In this document: positions 49,686 to 58,268 of the stretch, piece by piece
Position numbering within the stretch: position 1 is the stretch's first letter
Layout of the letters: the number at the start of each line of letters is the position of its first letter
DNA from: JAFGOG01 sp034429215
Lineage (GTDB): Bacteria > Chloroflexota > Anaerolineae > JAAYZQ01
Assembly (NCBI GenBank): GCA_034429215.1
Contig: DAOUGI010000041.1
Coordinates: forward strand, 1 to 64,000
DNA length: 64,000 nt
Reading direction: 5' to 3'
Notes under the pieces: model-generated
Database searches by the model: none
The model's input: only the letters and a program-made list of their open reading frames with translations
What the model was told of the DNA's origin: nothing
Translations under genes and position numbers: made by a program

Positions 49686-51089
49686 ATGGCGATCAAACTG
49701 CTTCGACCTGGGATGCGGGTACACCTGATTGGCATTGGCGGCATCGGGCTGTCGGCGATTGCGCGGGTGCTGCACGGGTGGGGTTACCAGGTATCAGGCT
49801 CAGACCGGCAGCCATCGGCGCTGACGGCGATGCTGGCAGCGGAAGGGATGACGATCTATGCCGGGCACCGGGCAGATCAGGTGGCAGGCGCCGAGGTAGT
49901 GGTCATGTCGTCGGCTGTAGCGGAGGATAATCCGGAGGTGGTGGAAGCGCGGCGGCGCGGGGTGCCGGTGGTGAAGCGCGACCAGTTCCTGGCCGACCTA
50001 ACGGCCGGCAAGATGACGATCGCGGTGGCCGGGACACACGGCAAGACAACGACCAGCGCCATGATCGCCTGGATCCTGGTGCAGGCCGGGCTCGATCCAA
50101 CGTTTATCACCGGCGGTGTGCTAAATAACTTGGGAACAAACGCACGTGCCGGCCACGGGCTTTTTGTGATCGAAGCCGACGAGTACGACCGGGCTTTCCT
50201 GGGGCTGTGGCCACAGGTGGCAGTGATCACGACGATCGAGCACGATCACCCAGACTGCTATCCGACGATCGATGAGATGAGGGACGCTTTTGCCAGGTTC
50301 GCGGCGCGGGTCGGGACCGACGGGCTGCTGATCGTGGGCGGGGAGAACAGAGAGGCCCGAGGGCTGGGGGAAACGTGGCTCAGGATAGGCGGCCGGTCGG
50401 TGACATTTGGCCTGGGCCCGGGTTGGGACTGGCGGGCAGAGCCGGTTCAGGTGGGGGTGAGCACCAGCTTTGAGGTGTGGAATGCCGACCGGCAGCTTGG
50501 AAGGTGCGCGCTAGGGCTGCCCGGGCGGCACAATGTGCTGAACGCACTGTCGGCGCTGGCTGCCGTCGACGAGATTGGGGTTCCGTTTGAGACAGCAACG
50601 GAGGCGTTGTCCGAATTTCGGGGCACGGCACGCCGCTTTGAGCTGAAAGGGCAAGCCGGCGGGGTGACGGTGGTGGACGACTATGCCCACCACCCTACTG
50701 AGATTCAAGCCACGCTGGGAGCAGCAAGGGCCAGGTATCCCGGACAGGCCATCTGGGCCGTATTCCAGCCCCACACCTACAGCCGTACAGCGGCGCTGCT
50801 CAAAGAGTTTGGGACCGCCTTTGGCGATGCGGATCACGTGATGGTGACCGACATCTATGCCGCCAGGGAGTCGGACACGTTGGGCATGTCAGGGATCAAC
50901 GTGGCGGAGCAGATCAAGCACAGTGGGCATCCGGATGTTGAGTATGTCGGCGCGCTGGACAAGGCGGCCGCTGCGGTGCTGGAGCAGGCCCGGCCCGGCG
51001 ATGTTGTGCTGACGCTGGGAGCCGGTGATGGCTACCTGATCGGCGAGTGGGTGCTGGAGCGCCTGCGGGACCAGGGAGGTGGGGGATGA
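49686..51089 (+). CDS. murC: UDP-MurNAc:L-alanine ligase MurC
   Basis: 467 residues. HLIGIGGIGLSAIARVL, ATP loop VAGTHGKTTTSAMI, EADEYDRAFL, TTIEHDHPDCYPT, and C-domain VVDDYAHHPTEIQATL, FQPHTYSRTAALL are the MurC signatures. Stop overlaps murB start (ATGA). Confidence 0.95.
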   Translation: MAIKLLRPGMRVHLIGIGGIGLSAIARVLHGWGYQVSGSDRQPSALTAMLAAEGMTIYAGHRADQVAGAEVVVMSSAVAEDNPEVVEARRRGVPVVKRDQFLADLTAGKMTIAVAGTHGKTTTSAMIAWILVQAGLDPTFITGGVLNNLGTNARAGHGLFVIEADEYDRAFLGLWPQVAVITTIEHDHPDCYPTIDEMRDAFARFAARVGTDGLLIVGGENREARGLGETWLRIGGRSVTFGLGPGWDWRAEPVQVGVSTSFEVWNADRQLGRCALGLPGRHNVLNALSALAAVDEIGVPFETATEALSEFRGTARRFELKGQAGGVTVVDDYAHHPTEIQATLGAARARYPGQAIWAVFQPHTYSRTAALLKEFGTAFGDADHVMVTDIYAARESDTLGMSGINVAEQIKHSGHPDVEYVGALDKAAAAVLEQARPGDVVLTLGAGDGYLIGEWVLERLRDQGGGG

Positions 51090-52036
51090 CCGTGCACGTT
51101 GACCCACCTTCGCGGCAGGCTGTGGATCGCCTGACCGACCGCCTGAGGGAAAAGTTGGGCCCGGCTGCGGTGCGCACCGCCGAGCCGATGGCCCGCCATG
51201 CTACGCTGCGCGTTGGCGGGCCGGCCGACCTGCTGGCGATCGCGCTGAGCAGCGAGGCGCTCCGCCAGGCAGTTGAGCTGGCCTGGGCGCATGGCGTCCC
51301 CTGCCAGGTGCTTGGCAGCGGCTCGAACATACTGGTTGCGGACGCCGGCTTGCGCGGGCTGGTGGTATTGAACCGGGCCAGGACGATGCGGGTGACAAGG
51401 ACCAAGGCCTGGGCTGAAAGTGGGGCCAGTTTGACGGCGCTGGCACGGCGGTGTGTGACCCGCGGATTGGCAGGCCTCGAATGGGCGAGCGGCATCCCTG
51501 GCACAGTGGGCGGTGCGGTGTTTGGCAATGCCGGCGCGTGGGGCGGCGATGTGGCTTCGACGCTGACGCAGGCGACGATTTTGGAACCGGATGGCTGCGC
51601 GACGGTCTGGACGGCAGAACGATTCGAGTATGGCTATCGGACAAGCATCCTCAAGCGGTCGCAGATGCGGACGGCCGTCGTGCTGGAAGCCGAGTTTGCG
51701 GTACACCAGGGTGACAGGGAAACATTGCAGGCACGGGTGGACGAGATATCGATCCGGCGCAAAGCAAGCCAGCCACGCGGGCCATCGTGTGGGTCCATCT
51801 TCAGGAATCCGCCCGGCGACTATGCCGGCCGGTTGATCGAGGCAGCCGGATTAAAGGACCGGGAAAGCGGAGGGGCACAGATTTCGCCCAGACATGCCAA
51901 CTTTATCGTCAATTCAGGGGGGGCGACTGCTGCCGATGTGAAGGCGCTCATTGACCTGGCTCGCCACACAGTACAGGCACAATTTGGGGTGGCGCTCGAG
52001 CTGGAGGTTGAGCTGCTTGGCGAGTGGGTAGATTAA
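51086..52036 (+). CDS. murB: UDP-N-acetylenolpyruvoylglucosamine reductase MurB
   Basis: 316 residues, FAD-binding. HATLRVGGPADLLAIA, LGSGSNILVADAG, ASGIPGTVGGAVFGNAGAWGG, GYRTSILKR, PSCGSIFRNPPGDYAGRLIE and HANFIVN are all present; the serine and glutamate of the reductase site are intact. Reduces UDP-GlcNAc-enolpyruvate. GGGAGG and GGGGG precede ATG 51086. Confidence 0.94.
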   Translation: MTVHVDPPSRQAVDRLTDRLREKLGPAAVRTAEPMARHATLRVGGPADLLAIALSSEALRQAVELAWAHGVPCQVLGSGSNILVADAGLRGLVVLNRARTMRVTRTKAWAESGASLTALARRCVTRGLAGLEWASGIPGTVGGAVFGNAGAWGGDVASTLTQATILEPDGCATVWTAERFEYGYRTSILKRSQMRTAVVLEAEFAVHQGDRETLQARVDEISIRRKASQPRGPSCGSIFRNPPGDYAGRLIEAAGLKDRESGGAQISPRHANFIVNSGGATAADVKALIDLARHTVQAQFGVALELEVELLGEWVD

Positions 52037-52062
52037 AAACCCTAGCAATAGTGTTTTGAAAC

Positions 52063-52091
52063 TTGCAAAATACTAGATATTGTGGTAGAAT
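52063..52091 (+). promoter_or_regulatory. Promoter for ddl-ftsQAZ, apparently leaderless
   Basis: TTGCAA (52063-52068), 17-bp spacer, TAGAAT (52086-52091). Predicted start falls at the ddl ATG (52097), implying a leaderless transcript. This 60-bp gap is the first real break since rsmH. Confidence 0.55.
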
Positions 52092-52096
52092 GTCTC

Positions 52097-53233
52097 ATGG
52101 GTGAAAAACTGCGGGTTGGCCTTATCTTTGGCGGACGTTCAGCGGAGCACGAAGTATCGCTGCTATCCGCTCAGGGTGTTATGGAGGCCATTGACAAGGG
52201 AAAATATACCGTCGTGCCCATCGGCATCACGAAAGAGGGCCACTGGCTGGCGTCGGGCGATCCATGGCAGGCGCTCAGCTCGGGGATAACAGCCAACAGC
52301 ACCCCCGCCGCCCTACTGGCCGAGCCTACACGACGCGGATTGATGTGCCTGGAAGAGGGGAAAGAGGAAAATCGCCTAACGGCCGTCCGCCTCAGCCAGC
52401 TTGACGTCCTTTTTCCCATTTTGCACGGTCCGTACGGCGAGGATGGCACTGTCCAGGGTTTACTGGAGTTGGCCGGCATCCCTTATGTGGGGGCCGGCGT
52501 CGCCGCCTCGGCGGTGGGCATGGACAAGGCACTTTACAAAGATATCATGCGCGCCCACGGCTTGCCGATGGTCCCCTACGTAGTCATCAAACGCCAGGCG
52601 TGGGATCAGGAGCCGGAAGCGGTGTTGGACCGGATCGAGACCGAGATCGGCTATGCTTCTTTCGTCAAGCCGGCCAACCTCGGCTCGAGTGTCGGCATTT
52701 CCAAAGCACACAACCGGCCAGAGCTGCGGGCAGCGCTCGACGAGGCCGCTCGCTACGACCGCAAGCTGGTAATCGAGATGGCTGTGGACGCCAGGGAGAT
52801 AGAGGTAAGCGTATTGGGCAACGACCGGCCGGCCGCCAGCGTGCCCGGCGAGATCGTGCCCTGCAACGAGTTCTACGACTATGCGGCCAAGTACATCGAG
52901 CAGGGCTCGCAGGTGTTGATCCCTGCGCCAATCCCACCAGAAACGGCAGAGCGGGCGCAGAAGCTGGCGATCCAGGCATTTCTGGCCATCGATTGCGCCG
53001 GCATGGCCCGCGTGGACTTTTTGTTGGATCGCCTTACCGGCAAGTTGTACCTTAACGAGATGAATACCATACCGGGTTTCACTCCGATCTCTGCTTACTC
53101 TCGCATGTGGGAAGCAAGCGGGGTGCCCTATACCGAGCTGATCAGCCGGCTGATCGACCTGGCCCTTGAGCGGCACGCCGACAAGAGCCGCTCGATCACC
53201 TCGTACCAGCCGGCCGGCAAAGCATTGCCCTGA
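52097..53233 (+). CDS. ddl: D-alanine-D-alanine ligase
   Basis: 378 residues from ATG 52097. GGRSAEHEVSLLSA at the N-terminus, LHGPYGEDGTVQGLLEL, FVKPANLGSSVGISKAHN (ATP-grasp), and C-terminal RVDFLLDRLTGKLYLNEMNTIPGFTP with the metal-binding Asn-Glu-Asn. Full length. Makes the D-Ala-D-Ala used by MurF. Confidence 0.95.
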   Translation: MGEKLRVGLIFGGRSAEHEVSLLSAQGVMEAIDKGKYTVVPIGITKEGHWLASGDPWQALSSGITANSTPAALLAEPTRRGLMCLEEGKEENRLTAVRLSQLDVLFPILHGPYGEDGTVQGLLELAGIPYVGAGVAASAVGMDKALYKDIMRAHGLPMVPYVVIKRQAWDQEPEAVLDRIETEIGYASFVKPANLGSSVGISKAHNRPELRAALDEAARYDRKLVIEMAVDAREIEVSVLGNDRPAASVPGEIVPCNEFYDYAAKYIEQGSQVLIPAPIPPETAERAQKLAIQAFLAIDCAGMARVDFLLDRLTGKLYLNEMNTIPGFTPISAYSRMWEASGVPYTELISRLIDLALERHADKSRSITSYQPAGKALP

Positions 53234-53257
53234 CGCGAGTAGGGGAGAGTAACAGAC

Positions 53258-54220
53258 GTGCGCATCGACCTGATCGAACAGGAAAAGAAACAGCGAAAGC
53301 GACGCCGATCGCACCTGACACCACGCCAGGGCGAGTCTAGCTTTGACTATGAGATCGCGGTCGCCCAGCCACAAACCCGATCCCGGCGAGAAAACAAGCC
53401 CGCGCCGGTGAAGAGGGCCCGCCCACAGATCAAGCGCCAACCCAAGGCGGACTCGATCCCGGCTCGCCGGCCGATCCGGTGGTCCGCCGTCCTACTCAAG
53501 GTGCTGGCGCTGCTGATCTTGGTTGGCTCGATCGGGCTGGTCGTCTATGGCTTTACGGCGCCAGAGTTTTATGTCTACAGCGCCGACATTTCGGGGGCCC
53601 ATCACCTCAACGCCGAAGGCATCTATCTGGCGGCAGGCATCGACAAACAGAGCATCTTCTGGATCCGACCCAGCCAGGTCGAACAGGCTCTCAGCCAATT
53701 GAACGGGATCAAGTCGGTGCAGGTGAGCTGCAGCCTGCCGGCCCAGGTGAGCATCGCCGTGACAGAACGGGAACCGGCGGTGATGTGGCGGCTGCTGGTG
53801 CAGGGAAGGGATTGGTGGCTGGACGAAGAGGGGGTGGTGTTGCCCTACCACGGTGACGTGAAGAACACGATCTTTGTGGTAGATTCGAGCACGCCCCAAT
53901 TACGCGAAGGAGATCGGATCAAGCCGGAAGGGGCAGTAGCATCTGTTCTGCAGTTGCACTCGGCGCTGCCCCAGGTGGAGATCTTTTTCTATCAGGCGGA
54001 CCAGGGCTTTAGTTTTACACAAAAATCGGCGGATGGCACTCAGGAGTGGCCTGTGCTGGTCGGCACGAGTGAGGATCTTGCGCACAAGATCCAGATTCTG
54101 CAAACGCTGACCAACTACCTGGCAGCCAACAATATCCGGCCCCGCTATATAGACGTACGCTGGGCTGACCATCCCGTTTACGGGGCGCCAGAGGGCCAAA
54201 AGACAGGCCAAAGCAACTGA
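53258..54220 (+). CDS. ftsQ: FtsQ/DivIB cell division protein
   Basis: 320 residues from GTG 53258: ~85-residue basic cytoplasmic N-terminus, one TM (~88-108, SAVLLKVLALLILVGSIGLV), POTRA domain (VYSADISGAHHLNAEGIYLA, ...LNGIKSVQVSCSLPAQVSIAVTERE) and a beta domain (WWLDEEGVVLPYH). Recruits FtsL/FtsB-type partners. Confidence 0.88.
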   Translation: MRIDLIEQEKKQRKRRRSHLTPRQGESSFDYEIAVAQPQTRSRRENKPAPVKRARPQIKRQPKADSIPARRPIRWSAVLLKVLALLILVGSIGLVVYGFTAPEFYVYSADISGAHHLNAEGIYLAAGIDKQSIFWIRPSQVEQALSQLNGIKSVQVSCSLPAQVSIAVTEREPAVMWRLLVQGRDWWLDEEGVVLPYHGDVKNTIFVVDSSTPQLREGDRIKPEGAVASVLQLHSALPQVEIFFYQADQGFSFTQKSADGTQEWPVLVGTSEDLAHKIQILQTLTNYLAANNIRPRYIDVRWADHPVYGAPEGQKTGQSN

Positions 54221-54265
54221 GCTAGGGAGCGAAGCATCTCTCCGATTGGATATGGGATAAAGAAG

Positions 54266-55507
54266 GTGGCTGAACCAAATACCATCGTCGGGATCGACGT
54301 AGGCACAACCAAAGTTTGCACACTGGTGGCCGAGCTGCACGAAGACGGCCAGCCGCGCATCATCGGTGTGGGCACGGCTCCGGCGCGCGGATTGCGCAAA
54401 GGGGTCGTGATCAACGTGCACGAGGCAACAGAGGCAATCCAGGCCTCGGTAGCCAAAGCCGAGCGGATCTCGGGCTACAAGATCACGAGCGGCTACGTGG
54501 GCGTGGGTGGGGGGCATGTCCAGGCCATCAACAGCAGGGGTGTGGTCGGCATCTCGCGCGCCGAGCGCGGCATCATGGCGTCTGACATCGAGCGGGCGCT
54601 GGACGCGGCCCGGGCCATCGCCATCCCCCACAATCGGGAGATCATCCATACCATCCCACGCGGGTATGTGGTCGACGGGCAGGAGGGGGTCAAGGACCCG
54701 ATCGGGATGCAGGGCATTCGACTGGAAGTAGAAGCGCACATTGTGACCGGCGCATCTACTTCGGTCAGCAACCTGGTCAAATGTGTGCGCGACAGTGGCA
54801 TCGAGATCGATGATCTGATCCTCCAGCCGCTGGCATCAGGCGAGGCGGTGCTGAAGGAATCGGAGAGGGAGATGGGAGTGGTGCTGGCCGACATCGGCGG
54901 CGGCACAACCGACATTGCGATTTTCATCGATGGAAGTATCTGGCACACCGTGGTTCTGGGCACCGGCGGCGAGCATCTGACCCGGGACGTGGCGGTTGGG
55001 CTGCGCACGCCATTCAGCACCGCCGAGGAGCTCAAGATCAAGTATGGCAATGCCGTGGCGGCTTCGCTGCCCGTCGATGAGCTGATCGAGATTACGTCAT
55101 TCGGCGACGGGGCACGGCAGGCGATCTCGCGCCGGCAATTGGCCGAAGTGCTCGAATCGCGCGCCGAGGAGATCTGCACTCTGATCCTGCGCGAGATCAA
55201 GCGTTCGGGGTATGATGGCTTGCTGGCAGCCGGCCTGGTCCTGTGCGGCGGTTCGGCCGATCTGGCCGGGCTCAAAGAGCTGGCCGCTCAGATCCTGCAG
55301 CTCCCGGTCCGCGTCGGCAGCCCGCACGATCTACAGGGGCTGACAGATGTGCTGGAGAGCCCAGCTTATGCAACGGCAGTGGGCCTCATCCTATGGGGCA
55401 TGCGTTATGGACGACAAGTGAGTGAGGCAGGGTCCAAACCCCCGCGCCCGCCGAGCCAGTTTTGGCAGAAACTACGTGAATGGTTCCGGGCATTTCTGCC
55501 CGGATAG
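54266..55507 (+). CDS. ftsA: Cell division protein FtsA
   Basis: 413 residues from GTG 54266 (AGAAGG-type site). Actin-fold motifs: GIDVGTTKVCTLVAEL phosphate 1, VLADIGGGTTDIAIF phosphate 2, and VLCGGSADLAGL adenosine. Ends in an amphipathic segment (QFWQKLREWFRAFLPG) for membrane attachment. Tethers FtsZ. Confidence 0.94.
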   Translation: MAEPNTIVGIDVGTTKVCTLVAELHEDGQPRIIGVGTAPARGLRKGVVINVHEATEAIQASVAKAERISGYKITSGYVGVGGGHVQAINSRGVVGISRAERGIMASDIERALDAARAIAIPHNREIIHTIPRGYVVDGQEGVKDPIGMQGIRLEVEAHIVTGASTSVSNLVKCVRDSGIEIDDLILQPLASGEAVLKESEREMGVVLADIGGGTTDIAIFIDGSIWHTVVLGTGGEHLTRDVAVGLRTPFSTAEELKIKYGNAVAASLPVDELIEITSFGDGARQAISRRQLAEVLESRAEEICTLILREIKRSGYDGLLAAGLVLCGGSADLAGLKELAAQILQLPVRVGSPHDLQGLTDVLESPAYATAVGLILWGMRYGRQVSEAGSKPPRPPSQFWQKLREWFRAFLPG

Positions 55508-55523
55508 GAATTAGGAGGGATAG

Positions 55524-56639
55524 ATGCCACAGAAAATGGTTTCCGACACAGAGAATTTTGCCCGCATCAAGGTATTGGGTGTGGGCGGCGGCGGCAGCAA
55601 CGCCGTCAATCGAATGATGGAAGAGGGTCTGCGCGGTGTCGAATTCATTGCCATCAACACCGATGCCCAGGCGCTGATGCAGTCGAACGCACCCACCCGC
55701 GTGCGTATCGGCGACAAGCTGACCAAGGGCTTGGGATCGGGCGGCAAGCCGGAGGTCGGCACCAAGGCAGCAGAAGAGTCGAGCGATGAGCTGTACGAGG
55801 TCCTAACCGGCGCTGACATGGTATTCATCACCGGTGGGATGGGCGGCGGCACCGGAACAGGCGCCGCGCCGGTCATCGCCCGCATCGCCAGGGAGACGGG
55901 AGCGCTGACCATCGGCGTTGTTACCAAGCCCTTCTCCTTCGAGGGCACCCAGCGCAAGAACCTCGCCGACGAGGGGATCAACCAGTTCAAAGAGTGCGTT
56001 GATACCCTCATCGTCATTCCCAATGACCGGCTGTTGGCGATCATGGACAAGAAAGCCAGCCTGAAGCAGGCTTTCTCGGCAGCCGACGAGGTACTGCGCC
56101 AGGGCATCCAGGGCATCTCGGAGCTGATCACTGTTCCGGGGTTGATCAACCTGGACTTTGCCGACGTGCGGACCATCATGGCCCAGGGTGGGGCAGCGTT
56201 GATGGCCATCGGCCACGGCGAAGGCGAGAACAAGGCGACACAGGCAGCGGAAAAGGCCGTCGCCAGCGCACTGTTGGACGTGACCATCGACGGCGCTCGC
56301 GGCATCCTGTTCAACATCACCGGTGGCCCCGACCTGACCCTGTTCGAGGTGAACGAGGCCGCAGACCTGATCAGCAAGACGGCACACCCAGAAGCCAACA
56401 TCATCTTTGGCGCTGTTATCGACGAAGCGATGGAAGACAAGATCCGGATCACCGTGATCGCTACCGGGTTTGATACAGCCGGCCAGCAGCGTCCAGTGGT
56501 GTTGCGCCCTGCGGTGTCAGTGCCTGCTGCAAACAGGGTTGTTGCGCCCCGGGCAGTGCCCATGCCTGCCGAGTTCCCGACTCGCATCATGGAACCCGAC
56601 AACCTGGACGTCCCGGCTTTCCTGCGCCACAACAGGTAA
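55524..56639 (+). CDS. ftsZ: Cell division GTPase FtsZ
   Basis: 371 residues: VLGVGGGGSNAVNRM, tubulin signature GGMGGGTGTGAAP, T7 loop (VPGLINLDFADVRTIM with catalytic Asp), a short ~45-residue linker, and the C-terminal peptide NLDVPAFLRHNR that binds FtsA. Preceded by AGGAGGG. End of the dcw run. Confidence 0.96.
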   Translation: MPQKMVSDTENFARIKVLGVGGGGSNAVNRMMEEGLRGVEFIAINTDAQALMQSNAPTRVRIGDKLTKGLGSGGKPEVGTKAAEESSDELYEVLTGADMVFITGGMGGGTGTGAAPVIARIARETGALTIGVVTKPFSFEGTQRKNLADEGINQFKECVDTLIVIPNDRLLAIMDKKASLKQAFSAADEVLRQGIQGISELITVPGLINLDFADVRTIMAQGGAALMAIGHGEGENKATQAAEKAVASALLDVTIDGARGILFNITGGPDLTLFEVNEAADLISKTAHPEANIIFGAVIDEAMEDKIRITVIATGFDTAGQQRPVVLRPAVSVPAANRVVAPRAVPMPAEFPTRIMEPDNLDVPAFLRHNR

Positions 56640-56721
56640 GCGTCACACCTGTCGGGATCGCGGCACTCTGCCCTGTGGCTTTTCACTCAGGCCGATAGCT
56701 TGGGGAAGCGCGGCCGGGCTA

Positions 56722-56750
56722 GGGCTCCTCGTCTCATGGACGAGGAGCCC
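56722..56750 (+). terminator. Hairpin after ftsZ
   Basis: A perfect 11-bp stem GGGCTCCTCGT/ACGAGGAGCCC with 7-base loop, about 80 bp after ftsZ; no T-run. The gap 56640-57174 holds this, a degenerate GGGCGCAC repeat at 56827-56850, a promoter and a terminator, but no gene. Confidence 0.5.
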
Positions 56751-56955
56751 CATCCCGGTCGGGTATAGTCTGTCGCCCGGCGACTGCTCAGCGGAATCCC
56801 CCCCCAAAAAAGCAGCCTCATCAGAAGGGTGCATCGCCGTGCGCCCCTCCAATTTTCGCTATGGGTGGTGTCCCATGGCCACGGCTCACTCATCGTTGGC
56901 CGATAGATTCCTAGGTTAAAATTCGCCGCATACTCCTATCCTGGTTGCTTGAGCT

Positions 56956-56984
56956 TTGCACTGTTCGGCGGTTTGTGGTATATT
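56956..56984 (+). promoter_or_regulatory. Promoter upstream of nrdR
   Basis: TTGCAC (56956-56961), 17-bp spacer, TATATT (56979-56984). Predicted start ~56991, giving a ~115-nt RNA up to the terminator at 57106. Confidence 0.6.
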
Positions 56985-57010
56985 AGGTCGCGCCAAGCCG
57001 AGACGCAGCT

Positions 57011-57055
57011 ACCACATATTGTAGACCAGATCATAGTCGATACGAGATCTAGTAT
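57011..57055 (+). promoter_or_regulatory. Two candidate NrdR boxes, 31 bp apart
   Basis: ACCACATATTGTAG (57011-57024) and ACGAGATCTAGTAT (57042-57055) match 9 and 10 of 14 positions of the NrdR consensus ACACWATATWGTGT, and their start-to-start distance of 31 bp equals the usual spacing. Matches are imperfect. Confidence 0.35.
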
Positions 57056-57081
57056 CCTGAATCAGAGGCGTGTAATAGAAC

Positions 57082-57106
57082 AAAAACGCCCTGGCAAGGC
57101 GTTTTT
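57082..57106 (+). terminator. Intrinsic terminator 69 bp before nrdR
   Basis: AAAAACGCC/GGCGTTTTT, 9-bp stem with a 7-base loop and T-run, bidirectional. It ends the short transcript from ~56991 or attenuates nrdR. Confidence 0.75.
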
Positions 57107-57174
57107 CCTACCGTTTCGGACCCTTGTAACGCAAGTACCAAGTGCCGGCCTGTTGGGGCCGACGGAGTTGAGCG

Positions 57175-57666
57175 ATGAAATGTCCTTTTTGTGCTTCAAC
57201 CAGCTCACGGGTCATCGACACACGCGACGCCGAAGGCGGCATCCGCCGCCGCCGGGAGTGCGAGCAGTGTGAGCGCCGCTTTACCACGTACGAACGGGTG
57301 GCTCCGCTGCGCTTGATGGTCGTCAAGCGGGACGGGCGGCGCGAGCCGTTCGAGCGCAACAAGATCGTAAACGGCATCCAGATCGCCTGCGCCAAGCGGC
57401 CGGTAGAGACTGAGGCGATCGAAGAGCTGGTCAGCAGCATCGAACAGGAGCTATATCACCGCGGGACGCGCGAGATAACCAGCCGTGAGATCGGCGAGAT
57501 GGTGATGCTTGGCCTGCGCAAGCTGGACGACGTGGCCTATATCCGCTTCGCGACCATCTATCGCCACTTTACGGACGTAGATGACCTGGCCGAAGAGATC
57601 GACGAATTGGTCGAGCGCCGGCAACGGGAAGAAATCTCAAAGGCGCAGCTAAAGCTCGATTTGTAG
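57175..57666 (+). CDS. nrdR: Transcriptional repressor NrdR
   Basis: 163 residues: N-terminal zinc ribbon (CPFC...CEQC, residues 3-34), then an ATP-cone (VVKRDGRREPFERNKIVNGI). Represses ribonucleotide reductase genes when dATP is bound. Located two genes before nrdJ, its likely target. Confidence 0.95.
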   Translation: MKCPFCASTSSRVIDTRDAEGGIRRRRECEQCERRFTTYERVAPLRLMVVKRDGRREPFERNKIVNGIQIACAKRPVETEAIEELVSSIEQELYHRGTREITSREIGEMVMLGLRKLDDVAYIRFATIYRHFTDVDDLAEEIDELVERRQREEISKAQLKLDL

Positions 57667-57682
57667 AAAGACCGGGTTAGCT

Positions 57683-58258
57683 ATGGCGACCAGATCGGTC
57701 GTTGACCGTTTCTCATATACCCTACTGCCATCCGCATTTGGCACCATAGGTCTCGTGTGGGCTGAGACGAGAGAAGGGCCACAGGTATACAGGGTTCTTC
57801 TACCACAAGACCGGGCGCCAACAGAGCAGATGATCCAGTCTTTATTCATGGACGCCCACCCACTGTCATGCCCCGAAATCACGGCTTTGGGGGAAGGGAT
57901 CGGCCGTTTCCTGGAGGGGGAAGATCTTGTTTTTCCGGTGGACATGCTCGCCATGGAAACACGCCGGCCGTTTCAGCGGCGCGTCCTCCTGGCCGAACAC
58001 CAGATTCCACGCGGCTGGGTCAGCACCTATGGCCGGATCGCCAGGAGCCTGGGGGCTCCCCTGGCTGCCCGGGCGGTCGGCAACGCCCTGGCCCGCAACC
58101 CGTTCCCGATCCTGATCCCCTGCCATCGGGCCATCCAATCGGGTGGAGGGATGGGCGGCTTTCAGGGCGGCGTGCGCATGAAGCGGGCCCTGCTCGCGCT
58201 GGAAGGAATCGAGTTTTCGCCAACAGGCCAAGTCGTAACTGACAGAGTATACTATTAG
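57683..58258 (+). CDS. ogt: Methylated-DNA-[protein]-cysteine S-methyltransferase (Ogt/Ada C-terminal type)
   Basis: 191 residues. The active-site motif ILIPCHRAIQSGGGMGGFQGG contains the acceptor Cys (PCHR); VPRGWVSTYGRIARSLGAP-type HTH region precedes it. N-terminal ~75 residues are the ribonuclease-like domain. Repairs O6-alkylguanine. Lies between nrdR and nrdJ without its own visible promoter. Confidence 0.92.
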   Translation: MATRSVVDRFSYTLLPSAFGTIGLVWAETREGPQVYRVLLPQDRAPTEQMIQSLFMDAHPLSCPEITALGEGIGRFLEGEDLVFPVDMLAMETRRPFQRRVLLAEHQIPRGWVSTYGRIARSLGAPLAARAVGNALARNPFPILIPCHRAIQSGGGMGGFQGGVRMKRALLALEGIEFSPTGQVVTDRVYY

Positions 58259-58268
58259 GGAGTAAGTC

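Noticed and set aside
56985..57174. Cobalamin riboswitch controlling nrdJ
   Set aside because: No B12 box (GCCACTG) or matching fold is seen upstream of nrdR or nrdJ.
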